Shown: positions 24,430 to 38,567, numbered from the stretch's first letter. The stretch: 64,000 bases of DNA from Pelargonium tetragonum (GCA_036897445.1 JAYMTL010000012.1:1-64000); one strand, 5' to 3'. Notes: generated by a model not told the origin, from the sequence alone. Translations and numbers: made by a program.

Positions 24430-27400
24430 AGCTAGAACTCCTATTACTTTCTAATACTTTACTGGAATACACTAGAAAAGAAACTCTTCTTTTGGATACC
24501 TTATACTTTAACTAAAGACTAAGGGCTTTTCAGGAAGGAGCTCCGAATGGGTGTGGGGTAGAGCCCTTGCCGCTAAGCTAATTTCTGTATTTCCGCATTC
24601 TAGGCTTTCAAGGAGGTGAGGTAACCTTTTTATCTGATAAAGTCAAGTCATTAGTTTTCGAAAAAGACAAGTGTAGAACTAAGGTGTATAAGAAAGGTAT
24701 TGTGGCAAAGAGGTGATAGAGATTCCAGTTTAGGTAAGAGTATAGCTACAAAAGAAAATAGGTTTACAAAGGAATAAATTACACGTGTAGGGTTTTGTCT
24801 ATCAATAGGTATGAAATACCTGATTATCTAATATAGTATAATACGCAGAAGGGTTTTTCTTATATTTGTACCTTACTTCGATATGTTAATATAAATAAAA
24901 GGGCACAGGCTTAAGGAGGTGGGGTAGTGTCTCTATTACCGACTGACACGCCAGTTAGCTATATAGGTAATTATAGTTACTACAGTCAAACACCCTAGAG
25001 ACACCAAATTATTGACCTAACTTACTCTTTATAAGATAAGGGCAAAACTCTACTTGTAAGAGAGCTTCTAAATTTAATAGAACTATAGGGGCTCTTTATA
25101 AAGGACCTAGTAGAATCTCAATTGTTTTTGTAAATAAAAAGGAAAAATCTTTCTTACTAGTAGGAATAGAGAAAGTATAGTAGGATTGTTTTAGTTAGGT
25201 AGTCGTAATAATAGAAATTGGAGTTGTATTAAATTCTATTCTCTTTTGTTTGTTAAAAAGGCCCCCTTATTTTATATTCTAAACCTCAGAATAAATGTCA
25301 CTAAAACATGTACTTACAACTTATAGATGAAAACTTAAACCTAACAGAATCACTTTAAAGCCCTTTATTTTATACGAGCACCTTAAAATGATAGTGAAGT
25401 GAAAACTGGGAAACCCGGCTCATTATGTCTTGATAAGAAAATTTCTAGAATTCAAGGAGCAAACTTTTATTATACGTTCTAAACGTAGCCTGTCATACTA
25501 AAGCTTCACTATACAGGACCTCGTGCTTGCGCCAAAATCTTCCTTTCTCTTCCGCGATTCCTATAGTATATCCAAGAATAACTATTAAGTAAGAGGTTTA
25601 GAGGTTTTACTGGTGTAGGTTGGAGAAAGCTTTTAGAAGGAGAGCTAGATTTGAAATCATAAAAAGAAAACGAGGAAGCGCCCGGTTCTTAAGAGAAATG
25701 AGGATACTCTGCGTTGATGCGCACGAATACTTTTTTGCTGTTGCGTTTGGAAATAATTGTAGCATTTCTATAGTATAGTAAATTCTGGCAGGACTTTTTA
25801 TCTTTATAATTTTTTAACGTTTATCTAACTAAAATAAAAATAGGCCGCTTTCTTTTAATGAGTTTTTGTCTTAAAACTAGTCTAGTGCTCGTTATTCTAC
25901 ACCCAACTACTCTTAATTTGTTCGCATTGAATAGAGTCCCGGAGGAGTCCTAAACTTTAGTATTTACCGAAGCCCTTAGCCATTACCCGCGGGGTGCATT
26001 TTAGGTTATACTAAACGTTTAAGAATAATAGAATAAGGAGAATCTCTCTTTTTTGTTTGGCAGTTTAAACTTTGAAGAGTGGGGGATACTTGATAGGAGA
26101 CGAGGGAGCTTCTTTATTTGGGCATTGTACTTTGCTGGGACTCCCCTTTTTATATAGAAAGATTTCCTAACTTTATTCACATTATAAAGAAAAGCCCTTT
26201 TCGAGATCTTAATACTCCGGTAAGACGTAAATTATAATAAAAAAGAATTTGTACTATCTCTTAATTCTTAATAAAGTAAAGAATTCCCGACCCTGTAAAA
26301 GAAGGGGATAGGGACACCCGCCCTTAAAATTACGACAGTATTCTCTATTCTCTTTATTATAAAGAGGGTTTCTAAAGTTTAAGATAGGGGATCCAGATCG
26401 ATTTGAAACAATGCTGAGATTTATAAAAATTCTCGCTTTTACCGCGGGTTGAGTTTATTTAACTAGCGCCTGTTTCTTAGATGTTTTTTATAGTATTAAT
26501 TTCTTAAGATTTGTGTTATCCGAGTATCAATCAAATTAGGAAACAAAGGCTTAATGGGGGTGTAGGTTGCGTGTTCCTACCGTTCTTAGGTTTTTCTAGT
26601 GAATAGGTTGGCTTTTTAGAGGTATCCATTAGGTAAGGGCTATTGCACTTTCAAAGAATGTGAACTTTAGGAGACATCCAGCATTGAAATGCAGAAAACG
26701 GGGATAACCTAATTTTTTAGTAGGATTGTCTGGTATATATTTTAAACAGGATCCTGAAAGTTTTTAAGTTGTTATTATCTTTGAGATAGGGCTCTCACTC
26801 TAGCTAGTTTGACTTTGGTTAAAGGGGTTCTAATTTAGCGGGTATTCATCTACTTTCTATTTACATTTGAGAAGTCTTGAAAACCCCTTATTTTTGTATA
26901 AGGAATATTTAACATCTGTGTAAGGAATCCCTACTCTATTGGAATACTCTGTAGTATACACCCGGAATTAGAGTTCCTTTTTACTCCCTGTTCCTAGAAA
27001 GAGTTTTGTTGGACTTATATACTGGCAATGCCCTGGCCTGGTAGGAAAATCACTATAAGTTTAGTGTTATTTCTAAAGGGGGCCCTTGTTAAGGGGTTTC
27101 CAGGGGCGTCTTATCCTTTTTTTGTGGTACATGTCTTTACTACTGACTTTGCGAAAACGTATAAAATAAGCGAAGCGCTCAACTAAAGGAATATTACAGC
27201 CCACCGACAAAATACCTGTATGGAAGCCCTAACCAGGGGGCTAAAAGTAATATAGGAATCCTTTGGCATCTCTAAGCTGGGCTTGTGTGCTTAGTATTTG
27301 TGCAGTTAACAAGTAAGGAAAGTTTTTCAAATAAAACCGAATCTTAGTTTTACAGGAGATAAAAACTTTCAAAAGGAATTTCGCGGGAGGGATAATAAAG

Positions 27401-29675
27401 TTAGTTAATAAGTATATATAATAGATTAATAGATATGGTCCTGTTATATCTTTCTAAGATATTAGTAAGATAGTTCTATTTTAGTCTAACTCTTGCCCTA
27501 CGTCTTTATCGTTAGAGAAGGAGGGGGTTACTATAGGTCATTTTGAAAAGTATACTTAACTTACACTCTAGGCACGCCTACGGCTTACTTTCTTTTGTAT
27601 GAGCTGTATCTGTATACCTCTTTATTGCGAGCTAAATCTAAATATTATAGAACTCTATCTTGAAAACGGGTCTGCTGTATTATAGCTTATGGGGTGGAGC
27701 TAGTGTAGCTTACTGTATTACTGCAGTTATAGTACAGAAGAAAGTCTTCTATTGCATTTTATATAATTGTATATAGTTATTACTTATATTCATATGAAAA
27801 AGGGTTAAAGTAGAAACAGAAGTTAGGTCTTAGGAACTCCCCTGCTTCTTATAGATCTATCCTAAACTCAGAATACGAAAGGACCCTCCTAATTTTATAA
27901 TTATCTACTCTCTATTTTCATTTTCTATATTCCAGATTTTGGTTTGAGGAACAGGTCATTTTTAAAAGACGAGACTTCTTATTACTATTTCTTATAAGTA
28001 TCTGCTTAAAACAAGAATCTGTAAGGACACCTAAAACATCTCCTACTGAAATTCCTTAGGGACTTGGCTTGCAGTCAATAGAGCTCCCTTGAACTTCCCG
28101 CTTTATAATGAAATTTTATAGGCTCCCTCTTAACAAGGACCTGCCCGGTATAACCTCTTACCAAAAGAACTTTGTACAAATTAGGTACTCTTAAGGTCAG
28201 ATAAACAAGATCTTTCTATTACCCCTAGTCTACTAAGAAATTGGAAATTCCAAACAACTTCCACTTGTACAAGCTGCTTTTTATATACTTAGAGGTAAGG
28301 GGTAGCCGTAGAGAGCTTATTACTGGAATAGAAAATTGTGCCCCTATTTGTGTAACTCGTAGTACTAGTATAGTACTTTTTGGGTTTTTTGTTAACTCAA
28401 AGTTATATTAGAGGGGATTCTCCGAATAAAGACTCCAAACTTTAATAAAAAGGTTAGTCGCAGGTCCAAGCATCCTTAGGCCTTGCAAATGAAAGTGAAA
28501 TAAAAAAGGGACAGGAAGGAAGTCAAATAAAGCTTTATTGAATATTATCAAATCCCAGATTAATGATTAATGGGGTATTCTGAGTTCTACATACAAGGGC
28601 TTTTATACTCGGATCACACTCCTGGGCACGGCTTCGGCTATTTTAAGGAATTCGCAAAGCGTCCTTTTAAACAGCACTAAATTAATGGAAGAAAAATTCT
28701 ACGCCATTTAATAACTTATTCTGAAAAGACTTTTCAGGAGCTTCTATCTTGTTTTGTTGGGCACTAATCCTGTGAGGAGCCCCAACTACTTTTAATTAAT
28801 ATTAAGCCTCTCCCTTACTCTTTTTGTCTTGATAACTTATTGTCGGGTTACATTTCTTTTCCTTACCATAATCCGAAGAATTTCAAGCTTAGTTTAGTAC
28901 AGGGGCTACATAATCACGGGAAATGCTGAAGTAACGGAGTCCCCACTTTAATAAGAGACCGCTTCTTAGGAGACTTCGGATAGAGCTGCGGGTTGCCAAA
29001 ATAAGGGGCTGTGCTCGTAAAAAGCTTAAAAGAGAGTACAATAACACTTAGCTCGTCAAGGATTTTATATACACTGTTGGATATGCCTAATTTCTGCTTC
29101 GTTTTTGCCCGAAAATAGTACTATAAGGGGTCCTTTTGTTGGCAGAAGGTGAGAATGCAATCTGGTATCAATTACTTAGGGTTTCGCGGCATCTCATTAG
29201 TATTGGAACTTCTGGCTTATTGATTTAAATTAAAAGTCACAAAATTTTGGTTAAATTCTATCCCGGCGAGAAGGCTTTGTATTTGCACAAAACGAGTCAT
29301 GCTCAGGTTACCCGGATTCTAAAAAGGAGGCTTCTGTTTCCATCAAGCCAGAGACTAGAAATTTCTTTGTTTGAAGAAGCACTTAACTTAAGGAAGATTT
29401 AAGAAAATTCCTCCTGGAATAGTCCTAAGTATCCAAAAGAACAAGCTTCCTAAATAAGGGGAAGGGAAGTATAAAGAAGCAGTTCTCTAAGGAATCCTAT
29501 ATAGGCACCCCTTTTTAGAACGCAGAAAATCCTAAGTTAAGTTTAAGTCGGAATATACACAATAAGCTAATGTTGTCAATTATTATAATAGAGTTTGTCT
29601 TATTTTTCTAAGGGGAGTGTCACAAAAGTGGACATTACTTTAAACGTTCTAGGCGAAGAAGCTTTTGGCTAGTTT

Positions 29676-29702
29676 AAGGGCCTCATTTACCTTGAGGCCT
29701 TT
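29676..29702. other. GC-rich stem-loop
   Basis: The arms AAGGGCCTCA and TGAGGCCTTT pair over ten positions with one G-T wobble around a 7-base loop (TTTACCT). Seven central pairs are uninterrupted and five of those are G-C. Double stem-loops of this kind often mark 3' ends of plant mitochondrial transcripts, but this is a single one with no gene upstream. It is the most stable-looking hairpin I found. Confidence 0.55.
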
Positions 29703-31050
29703 CCTTTGAGAGCAGCTGCTTTATAGAATAGATGGGCTCCTTATGTTTATAGGAAAATCCAAAATGGAAAAAAGGGGAGCTTTTGTTAAATTTGTATGTA
29801 CAGAGTAAAGTAAAATCATGAGGTGAAGTTTTTAAACAGAAACTTGCTTTATCTACTTCGACTGCTAAACTTTCACAGACTTTTGAATGAACGCGTGTAA
29901 TAGCTCAAAAAGGACTATTCAATAGTAGACTGCTTGCGAGTAATAGCCTTTTTAAAAGTTGTTCCGAGAAATGTAAATTCTCAATTCCACGAAGGTTAAC
30001 TTCAGTCAAATCTAAAGTCCTCGTTTAGCAAGCTTCTTAGTATGTCTAGACTCTTATAAAAAAAAAGTTGTCATTAAGAAAAGATCGCTTAACTAGCTAA
30101 ATGAATTATCCCGCTATACTATTTAAGTTAAGAGTTTAAGAAGGACTTCCAGGGCGGGATAACTCGTAAGAAGTTTAGCTGATGGAAATTTTTTGACTTT
30201 TTCTTTTTTAATAAAGTACTCGGAGTATTGCTCTAGATTTGCAACTCTTATTCTAATTTTTAAGAAATTCCATCTTGTATATCTAATTAGTTAGTAGGTG
30301 CTCGCAGGTAGTACAGCCTTGCTATATAGGAGAGCGGTTCCTAGTATAGTTGTATAGTAAAAAACGCATTACCTTTCTAACTAAAAACTAAACTGGACTG
30401 AGGTTTACTCATTTCATTTAGGAGTCAATTATTCCTTTATTAATTTTGTGTTTATCGATTCTACATATAGGGCAAACATGAAAACGAAACTAAAAAATCC
30501 AACCTGGTTAAAGAAGGAATCCCCCCAGAAGGGGACCCCGTAAAAGCGTATTCCACGCAAAGTACATGGCGTATGCTCTGAAAGATACTTAACTTAGCAT
30601 ATCTCCTTGCTACAGAAAAGAATTTGTAGTAAGCCCGAAAAGACTCTGCTTTCCTTGATCAGATAAAGAGTTTTTATGTATAGGAGTTTTGTCTTGTATA
30701 AGGTTTAATCTCTTAGTAGTCCTAACTTTTGAACTACTTTAGTTTGAGTGGTGAGTCAGTAGACAATTCTGTATCTAAGAGACCCTTTATTCCTTAAAAG
30801 CAAAAAACAAAACATCTCTCTCACAGGCTAATCTCAGGATTAGTAGTTTATATTAACGGTGCATCAAAATAAAGGGGTACCTTTCCCAGTAAGTTAGAAA
30901 CGGATGACGGAAATCTTTCTCAAGCTCATGACTAATAACCAACAAATTCAAAGTCGAGTTCTTAAAGGGTTTTTCTTGTTGCTTATACTATTGTACTATT
31001 ATGAGAGATTCCCGCACTAAGAGCTATATAACTAGCAAGCGCTATCCTAT

Positions 31051-31068
31051 ACAAAAGGAACAAAAGGA
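31051..31068 (+). repeat. 9-bp tandem duplication
   Basis: ACAAAAGGA is repeated exactly twice, head to tail. Confidence 0.8.
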
Positions 31069-32175
31069 TAACATTTTTAAGTCGTACTTACTAATGACAA
31101 CTATCCACGGAAGCTAAGAACTACTTAAGTAATCTACAAGGATTTTACGACCTATAGCTCAGTTCCCGACTCTATACGCACCTAACCAAGGGAAAAACTT
31201 GATTAACAAGGGTTCTTTTCAAGGAAACAAAACTCAAATAGAGTTTTTTCTTTACATTTTTTGCATTGCTTAAAAAGTCCTTAGAAGACTTTCTATTATA
31301 TATAAATTCCATTCTACGAGAATTCCCGGAAAGATTTTAACCCCGGCTTTTAAGTGGAGTGACTTTTATGCTTTGTAGGAGTAAAGTCTTCCAGGAAGGT
31401 TGTGCTATGGAAAGCTTTTCCTTTAGGATCCAGTTAAGTTACTAGAATGTGGGGCCTATATAAGGATAAGAGTTTTATATACTAGCATAAGGGGTGGCCC
31501 AGGATAGATAGAAGATATATCTGCGAGCTTAAACACAGAGTGAGGTAGGTACCCGCTTCTATTTTCGTAGTAGTTTTTTTAATAAAGTTAACTTAAAAAA
31601 ATGTTAAGAATATAACAACTCTATTTGACACTAACTGTACTACTTCCCGGACTCAAAACTACGATATAAGTACTGTGGAATAATAAAAAAGGGTTGCTCT
31701 TATTGATGACTCTTACTTACTTTTATAACCAAACCAGATTGACTTTTTATGCCTTTCGTTCCAATGTATATAAACTTTATTTACCGGAATCAAGCTAATT
31801 TGGTTTTTGCTGTTTGTCATATATTAGAGCCTCCTACGCCAATGCCGCGGAATCCCCGTCTCTACCTGTGCTTAATCTCTGACTGAAGTGTGCTTTATAT
31901 ACTTCTCGAATTCTTAAACCCGGCAACTCTAAAAGGCGAGGGGATTCAAACTTTAGCGTTGTAAATTGGGGCTGTACATCTATCCTAACTACTTAAAAAA
32001 GAATCCTAAAAAGAAAAAATAGAGTATCTCCAAAAGCAACCATAAGAAACTAAAACCTTTAAGTTATAGCCTAGACCTAGACTTGCTCTCGAAAAGGGCT
32101 CCCTTTATAACCCAGTATTTTCCTTTAAGAAGTCCCCTCTATTATTGTACGTTATCTAATCAAACCTTTTGTGAA

Positions 32176-32197
32176 TAGGATTTCATTAGGATTTCAT
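32176..32197 (+). repeat. 11-bp tandem duplication
   Basis: TAGGATTTCAT occurs in two exact adjacent copies and is followed by CAAG. It is too long to be a likely coincidence in 64 kb, and slippage is the simplest source. Confidence 0.9.
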
Positions 32198-32762
32198 CAA
32201 GTTAAAAAGGTATAAAAAGGGGTACTCATAAATAACTATAACAAAAAAATTCTAGAACAGAGAATTCTATTAAGACTTGTTATTGTTAGTGGCTCTATAA
32301 GAACCCTGCAAAAAGACTAATACCTACTTTAATAACAAGGGCTTACTATCTTACGAAACAAAACTGGAACAGGAAACTACTTGCAATTTTCAATAGATTT
32401 GACCCTACCAGGAGTCTCCTAATATATAGGGGTTTCTTCAGTTACATGGGGCTTTTGCTTTAAATGTTCTGCAGATCGAGCAGGTAACTTTTCCACTCAG
32501 CTTCTTATCGAAGCGAATAGGGTAACCAATAGCCAAATTCACATTTTAGAAAACTAAAAACTTCAGACACTTTACTTTAGAAACCTTTTCTTCGAAATAT
32601 TAAGCTTCTTCCCGAAGCAGAAAACTTGCTACTTAGTACAATTATGTATTTCACGATCCATAACTCGATCTAAAAACTACGAAAACTTGTCCGAACTAAC
32701 GGACTCACTTGATTGGAAACTTAGAGATAGCTCCGACTTATTTTCTACAGACCGACAAAAAA

Positions 32763-32808
32763 ACACAATTCGAACCTACGACCATCAGCACAAAAGTTCT
32801 GCCATTTA
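32763..32808 (-). pseudogene. trnN-like relic with a shortened middle
   Basis: The minus strand carries GGTCGTAGGTTCGAAT, 16 bases identical to the variable loop and T arm of plant organelle trnN(GUU) as I remember it. Upstream, AATGGCAGAAC matches the trnN D-loop and D-stem AGTGGTAGAGC with three changes. The part between them is about seven bases too short, so the anticodon arm is broken and no GUU anticodon is visible. The distal T stem and acceptor are replaced by a T-run. It resembles trnK almost as well in the variable loop; trnN is preferred because of the long exact match. Non-functional. Confidence 0.5.
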
Positions 32809-33186
32809 GAAAAGAGATAGCATGAATGGGTTGGCAGATAGTGAAACTAGAACTTACTCTCTCTTTTCTTTTAAAAAGGAGCCTTGCTCTACAAACTGGC
32901 TTAAAAAAGAGAGGAATAAACTTCTCAACGTCATTGTAACCCAAGTTTCTCACTTCAAATAACCTGCGAATTACCTATGGGATTCTCACTAAGTTCCTAT
33001 CTCTTTTTACTCCAAGGACTTCTTGACTTTATATACGTGATTTTCATTTTTTAATGTTTTGGCGCGTACGCATATAATTTTTTATAGTATTTAGTATCTC
33101 TTAATCCATAGAAGACTTCCCTTAAATAAGGATAAGCTGTCTTACTTTTTCTCTATACTCTACAATACGTCCTAATAAAACAATAA

Positions 33187-33330
33187 AAAAAGGCTGCAAC
33201 AAAAAGAAAGAAGCCCGGCTGTGTTAAAATAGCAGCTGTCATGAAGATTAACAAATCTACTGCCAAGAAAAAGAGTCTAATAGCTCTGATACAGATAGGG
33301 AAGGTTAGGGCGAGTATAACTAAGGTCTAG
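33187..33330 (+). other. Lys/Ala-rich open frame, unassigned
   Basis: Forty-seven codons stay open from just after a TAA at 33184 to a TAG at 33328. An internal ATG at 33241 gives 29 residues. About 13 Lys and 7 Ala codons are present (parts read KKAATKRKKPG and KINKSTAKKKSLIAL), which is striking for DNA this AT-rich because Ala codons are GC-rich. The nucleotides of the KSLIAL part, AAGAGTCTAATAGCTCT, reappear in the same frame with one codon missing near 51.19 kb. The composition is like DNA-binding basic tails, but no family is recognised and A-rich chance is a serious alternative. Confidence 0.2.
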
Positions 33331-33899
33331 CTTTTATTTAGTAAGGCAATCTGATGAAAGCGAGTAAGTCTACTATAAACTAAATATAAAAGAAATGAAA
33401 AGTATATAAGAGAGGGTCTAAGAATTAAAGAAAGGTTTCAACTAATGAGAAGGGGAACCCCGAGTCTAGGTTTACAGGAGAGGAAAAAGGACTTTCGATT
33501 GCCAATGAAGTTTTGAGCTACTCAATCGAGTCCCTATGTTTGTATTTTGGAAGTTGTAGTAATAAAGTAAGAAATTTTCTCTTCAATCCCGAAATAACTT
33601 TTCTTTTATTTTGAGGTGCTTACTAGAAAGTTGAGAGACATCCCTATTTGGTTAAGGAGTCCACCCGTTTTGGTATAAAGAATCCTGAAATATTTATATA
33701 AAAATCTCACTATACTTTATCAGAAATGCCTTGTAGTTAATCCGCTACTAGTGAGGAGTTATTAATGCAGGTAGTTATATCACAGTCTCCGAAATCTAAA
33801 TGAAATTTAGTCGCTGTTTAGATTAGAATCCCTAGACTTCGAGTTTTCGGGTATAACAGAGAAAATAACAATTCAATAAAAATAAAGGAAATTCCTCCT

Positions 33900-33917
33900 A
33901 CTTACTATACTTACTAT
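33900..33917 (+). repeat. 9-bp tandem duplication
   Basis: ACTTACTAT is repeated twice exactly, followed by ATT. Confidence 0.8.
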
Positions 33918-34851
33918 ATTATCGACCCCGGTTTAGGCCTCTTACCTTATTTAATTCCTACTCGTCTTAATTTGCTGGGCCTTATTGTAAAGCATACAAA
34001 AACTCATGACTGGCTTCAGTCCAACCACCTTATTTAACCTATTTTCCCTTATAATAGCTACCTACTTAGACCATACATGAGTTCAAGGTAGCATAACACT
34101 ATATATTTTAATAGACTAAGAAATATATAAACCTAGCCTCTCTTTAAATTAAATCTTTATTGGAGTCCCGCTTAGTTTATAACGCCTTGTAAAACCTTAT
34201 AATATAAAGTTGCTGGATCCCTTTTCAAAAGCCTTACTCTTCCTCAATACTTAATAGTTACGCCAAAAAAATTCTGGAATAAGGGTACTTACTTTTATAG
34301 CTATTACATTAAAAGTAAACAAAGACTTTCCAACCAAAAGACTCGCGAAAAGAATTAAGGATTCATTAGAACATTACATTACCTAAGTTTATATCTAGAA
34401 TGTGCTATTTATCCTTAGTTTAGTACTAAGTAATGGCCGACTTTAGGCTCTTGGAGTCTTTACTTTGTTTACCCCGCTTTATTTAAGGCTTATCTTTTAT
34501 CTTAAACCTCAGGAACAGCAACCCTTTGTTGTAACATAACAAGTCGAAACTTTTACCTGGTTTTGTATTAAATTCTTGCTTTTTGAATAGAGGTATGCAC
34601 TTGACAAACTAGACCGAGACGTTTAGGAATGGTAAAATTTAGAACAAAAGTGGACTTGTGTAAAAGTGCAGGCTTATCATGCCACCTAGGAGATCCCTTT
34701 TAGGCGAGTAATATAAAAAAAAGTAATTCCTCTTAAAAATCTCTTTAAAAATTCTACAACTTCTTCCAGTTCTCTTGGGTATTGTAACTGGTAATTATGA
34801 AAAAAAAAGGTACCCTGTGTTGATAATAAAGGGGCTTGAGATAAAAATCTA

Positions 34852-34869
34852 GGGTTAAAAGGGTTAAAA
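34852..34869 (+). repeat. 9-bp tandem duplication
   Basis: GGGTTAAAA occurs twice exactly and is followed by AGGTTA, a decayed third unit. It resembles a short telomere-like word but is far too short to be a telomere. Confidence 0.8.
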
Positions 34870-36791
34870 AGGTTAGTCTCTCTTGAGATTTAGCAATTAA
34901 AAAAAACTATCCCTGAGTGCAATCCCTATTTTGTGTATGTATATAGATGAAAAGGACTCTATTTTAATGAAACGCAACACTGCTTCTTTTTCTTTCTAAT
35001 TAGGAAGCACTTAATTCTTGAAAACCGAGTTCTCTAGTATTTAGTCTGATGATACAAGGAAAACCTAGGAGCTTCCCTTTGAAATTATATCTTACTTGTT
35101 ATGTTAGTTTACAAGCCGGGACTTATCTTAAGTATAAAAAAAACGTTTGCTCTTTCTATTTGGATTTTTAACTTATCAAATCTAGACAGGAATTCTTAGA
35201 ATAACAGGATCTATGCCTTGTAAAAGTAAAATAATTACAATGTTTAGCAAAGATTTCGACTTAACTTTAAACTTAGCGAATCCGAGATTTAGCTAGAGCT
35301 TTAGGAGTCACTCAAAGCGGAGAAATCTAGTATATAATTTTTTAACCTATTGGTAAGTCCGCTCTCATGTCTTATATAATCTTTAATACTTTACTATACT
35401 ATAACACTTTTGCTCAATATTTTACAAGCTTCGAGCAGAGTCGGAAGTGTGTCTTATACATACAACAAGCGTATAATTTAATACAAAATTCTCTAACGGA
35501 ATATAAAATAAAAATTCTTATTTACCAAAGCCCGCAGGGAAGATTTTAAGTATTTAAACAAAGCAAATTCTAAGGTAGCCTTCAGAGTTATGAAACATAA
35601 GATAATCTGCGAGGAAATCCTTTTGAATAAGTCTATGCCTTTGACCTTTGCAGAAATATCCTTCTGAACAAAAATTCTTCCTTATTATTTAGTAACATAA
35701 CAAAAACCTTTAAGTAAGTCCAAGAAGGGGAAGTTTTATTAAATTAAGGGCTACCCTTCAAAGGAGTCCTCTTAGTTAGAAGGCACTTTATCCGCTGACA
35801 CAAGAAATAGATTTACTAACCTCGCAGAGCTTCCTTTTGGAACTAAACACAATAACTAATAAGATTCTTTTGAGGAATATAATAAACGGTAAAGGTCTAA
35901 TTTGTTATAACCTTGTATATGAATGAATTTACTGGGGATTTTACCAATTACGAAATACTGCATACCTTTCTCACGTTCGCTTATACTTTCATACTTTTTA
36001 TTGACCTTGACAAGGAACAAGGAATTAAACTCTTGATCAAAGTATAACTTTATGTATTAACATTTTTTAGATTTAAGCCTGACTCTGAGCCTTTATTAAT
36101 AGAGCACAAAGGGATTCTTTACGATAGTCTTAATAACCGCCTGAACCTTCATAGTTATGCGACCACAAAAACTTTCCCTTCGCAAACAGTAACAGTAGGA
36201 GAGGTCGCTATTAAAGACAATTTTTACACGGCAGTCTTATAATGTATTAAATATCAAATAAAGGAAGGCTGAAGCAAGCTCCTATTAGTCTAGTAAGACA
36301 AACCCAGATCAACAAAGTTGAGTTGACTAAAACAAATTATACAAAACGTGGTATGAAATAGACACGCGTCTAAACTTATTTGGATACTTAGGGTTGAAGG
36401 TTCAAATTGTGGAATACCTTACTTCATCTCTGGATTTGATTCTATTAGCAGCATATAAACTCTCTCCAAAAGAAACGAATCCATTCCAACGAAATTGTAA
36501 ATTTAATCGCACTCATTTTCTATGTCACTCTCTTTCCTTTCTTATCTAAAGCATTACTACGCAACGCACGCAGCAGATCGCAAGCATTTGGAAATACACT
36601 TTCTAGCTTCTACTTTCATTCCATATAAGTCCCGCATACTGTGCATTGTGTACAACCTGTGCGCTGCAGCAAGAGGACGAAGAGCTCAGTATTATCAAGA
36701 CGTAACTAACCTTGGTATACTATTCGATACAACCTACTTTAGAGTAACTGCCTAAGGAGGACTAGTATCGATCGTCAATCTTATAGTATCT

Positions 36792-36807
36792 TATATATAT
36801 ATATATA
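36792..36807. repeat. AT dinucleotide run
   Basis: Sixteen bases of alternating TA, the longest such run I saw in the window. Confidence 0.8.
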
Positions 36808-38567
36808 ATGAACTATCTTTTAACAGCAACTTCAATCCTCTCTTCCTCGAAACTAATCTACCATTACTCCTGGGGAACTCAGCTTTATCGGATGGAGGCC
36901 TCTGTTCGAGGCCCTTAAAAAAAAGTCTTTCTTATCCTAGAAGGACCTAATAAAAATAGAAAATTTAGGGTAAGTTACAAGGAATAGAGATAGGGAAATT
37001 TACTTAAGCGGTTTTCATGATATGTATATATATAGAACTACTATACGGGCCTCAATAAAGATACAAGTTTGTTCATTAATTAATATCGAGCCGGTGAAAG
37101 AAGGAGTTTTTTTTTACACTTTTAGTTAGTAGGATTCTTTCTTAAAAAAAGAAAATGAAGATTTAGTCCTATATCAAAAGCAACTTATTACCCTTAGTCT
37201 TCCTTTGAGAAGTAGAACAAAAAGGGTAAAATTAGGAAAGTTTCTATCTAGGTTTCGGAGACTTTATCTAGAACTCAAAAGCATGCAGATTCCAAAGGCA
37301 GGGCTCTAATATACAAATGGTGATAACAAATGACTAATACCCAACAGGGTTCCAATCGACAGAGTATAGGAATATCTTTATTCTGATGCAGCTAAAAGAG
37401 GTGTAAATTGATTAATTCCAAGCGCTTTGGTTAGAGTAGAGGAACATCTCTCGGATTCTCAACTACTCAATTCCTAATGAAGTTCCCATAGTAAAGGTCG
37501 ATATTTATAGATAAACCCTGTGTGAAGGCCCTAAAACTGTTGCTATAAGTGGGCTCCTTTTTTGTTTGTTTCGATTCTCGATCCAGGACGTACCTCTGTA
37601 TATAAGATATAAAGTTTTTTTGATCATTTGTTAAATTTAGGACTGCTTATATCTAAATAATATATTACGTAGAATACTGGAAATTTCAAAAGGAAATTCG
37701 TTAGTATATCAAGTTTAGAGAATATGAAATCGAAATTTTTTATTCTTTCTTGAATTTTTTAACTTCCAAGCTTCCGGCTCTGACAAGGTCATAACCTTTT
37801 TTTAGTACGTTGCACCCATTCCGAGTCAAGCGTGTACGCTAAAGCTGGCTACTGGGTTGATAAATTACGAATAGCAATAAAGCAAGGTGTTACCCCTTAG
37901 TAGAGCTTTAGTTTTAGGCTTACTAAGTATTAGTATTCAAAAGTGTAAAAGAGACTCCTTCTATTAGATTTTGTAAGCAATTTCCTAAGTAGAGTCCCGT
38001 CCCTTGTATAATTCGAATTTAGCCTTATCTCCAGAGTCTTTTAATCCTGGGCAATTTGGTGGAAGCTTAGTAGTACAAAGAAATCACTGTTATTTTAGTA
38101 TTTGTTATTCCTTTGTAACGGGTTTTGGATCACCAATATCTCAGTTTTGTAAACTAACCACGACAATTAGTACCTACGAGTTTGGAGTCTTTTTTTCTCT
38201 TTTTGGTTCCTGGTTTTCAATAAAGCTTCCGTTTCTGCTTTAAAGACCCAAAATCTAATCGCAAAGTAAAGTAGTGCTCTATTTCAAGCTTAAATATAGA
38301 AAGATAGGAAATAGGAAAACTTTTGGTGATAAAAAACAAATAAGGGTAGTCCTCGGCTTCCTTAAGTGCCTCCTGGTCTAATGATAGTAATAGAGAATAC
38401 ACGTAGAAGTTGCAAATTTAAAGACTAAAAAAAGAAGAAGTTTGCTTTCAACCAAGTTAACAAAGAGATAAATATAAGCCTAGGAATAACATATGGGATA
38501 AAAGTCTTAATTACTTTAAGCTACTACTAGCCTTTATCCTGTCCAAGAGATAAGCTCTATCGGAAGT

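Larger units (their letters stand above)
16214..32762. other. Gene-free spacer with two weak tRNA-like arms
   Basis: Apart from the tRNA-like pieces near 16.65 and 21.3 kb I see no gene. The longest open frame of the whole window lies here: 103 codons at 23539-23850 (-), starting with ATG, with no recognisable domain, no ribosome-binding or promoter context, and a length that chance allows. An 85-codon frame at 16288-16545 (+) has a more even amino-acid composition than most but is also unassigned. The stretch also holds hairpins at 24406-24429 and 29676-29702, tandem duplications at 31051-31068 and 32176-32197, and a small Lys/Ala-rich frame at 17710-17775. Confidence 0.6.

Noticed and set aside
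34852-34875. GGGTTAAAA repeats as a telomere or subtelomere
   Set aside because: Only two full units and a partial one, in the middle of ordinary spacer.
36380-36412. GAAGGTTCAAATTGTGG, like a T arm on the plus strand
   Set aside because: The stem does not pair and there is no upstream tRNA structure.
37085-37110. GAGCCGGTGAAAG, recalling group II intron domain V
   Set aside because: The second half of domain V and the domain VI bulged A are missing; no exon or other intron domain is near.
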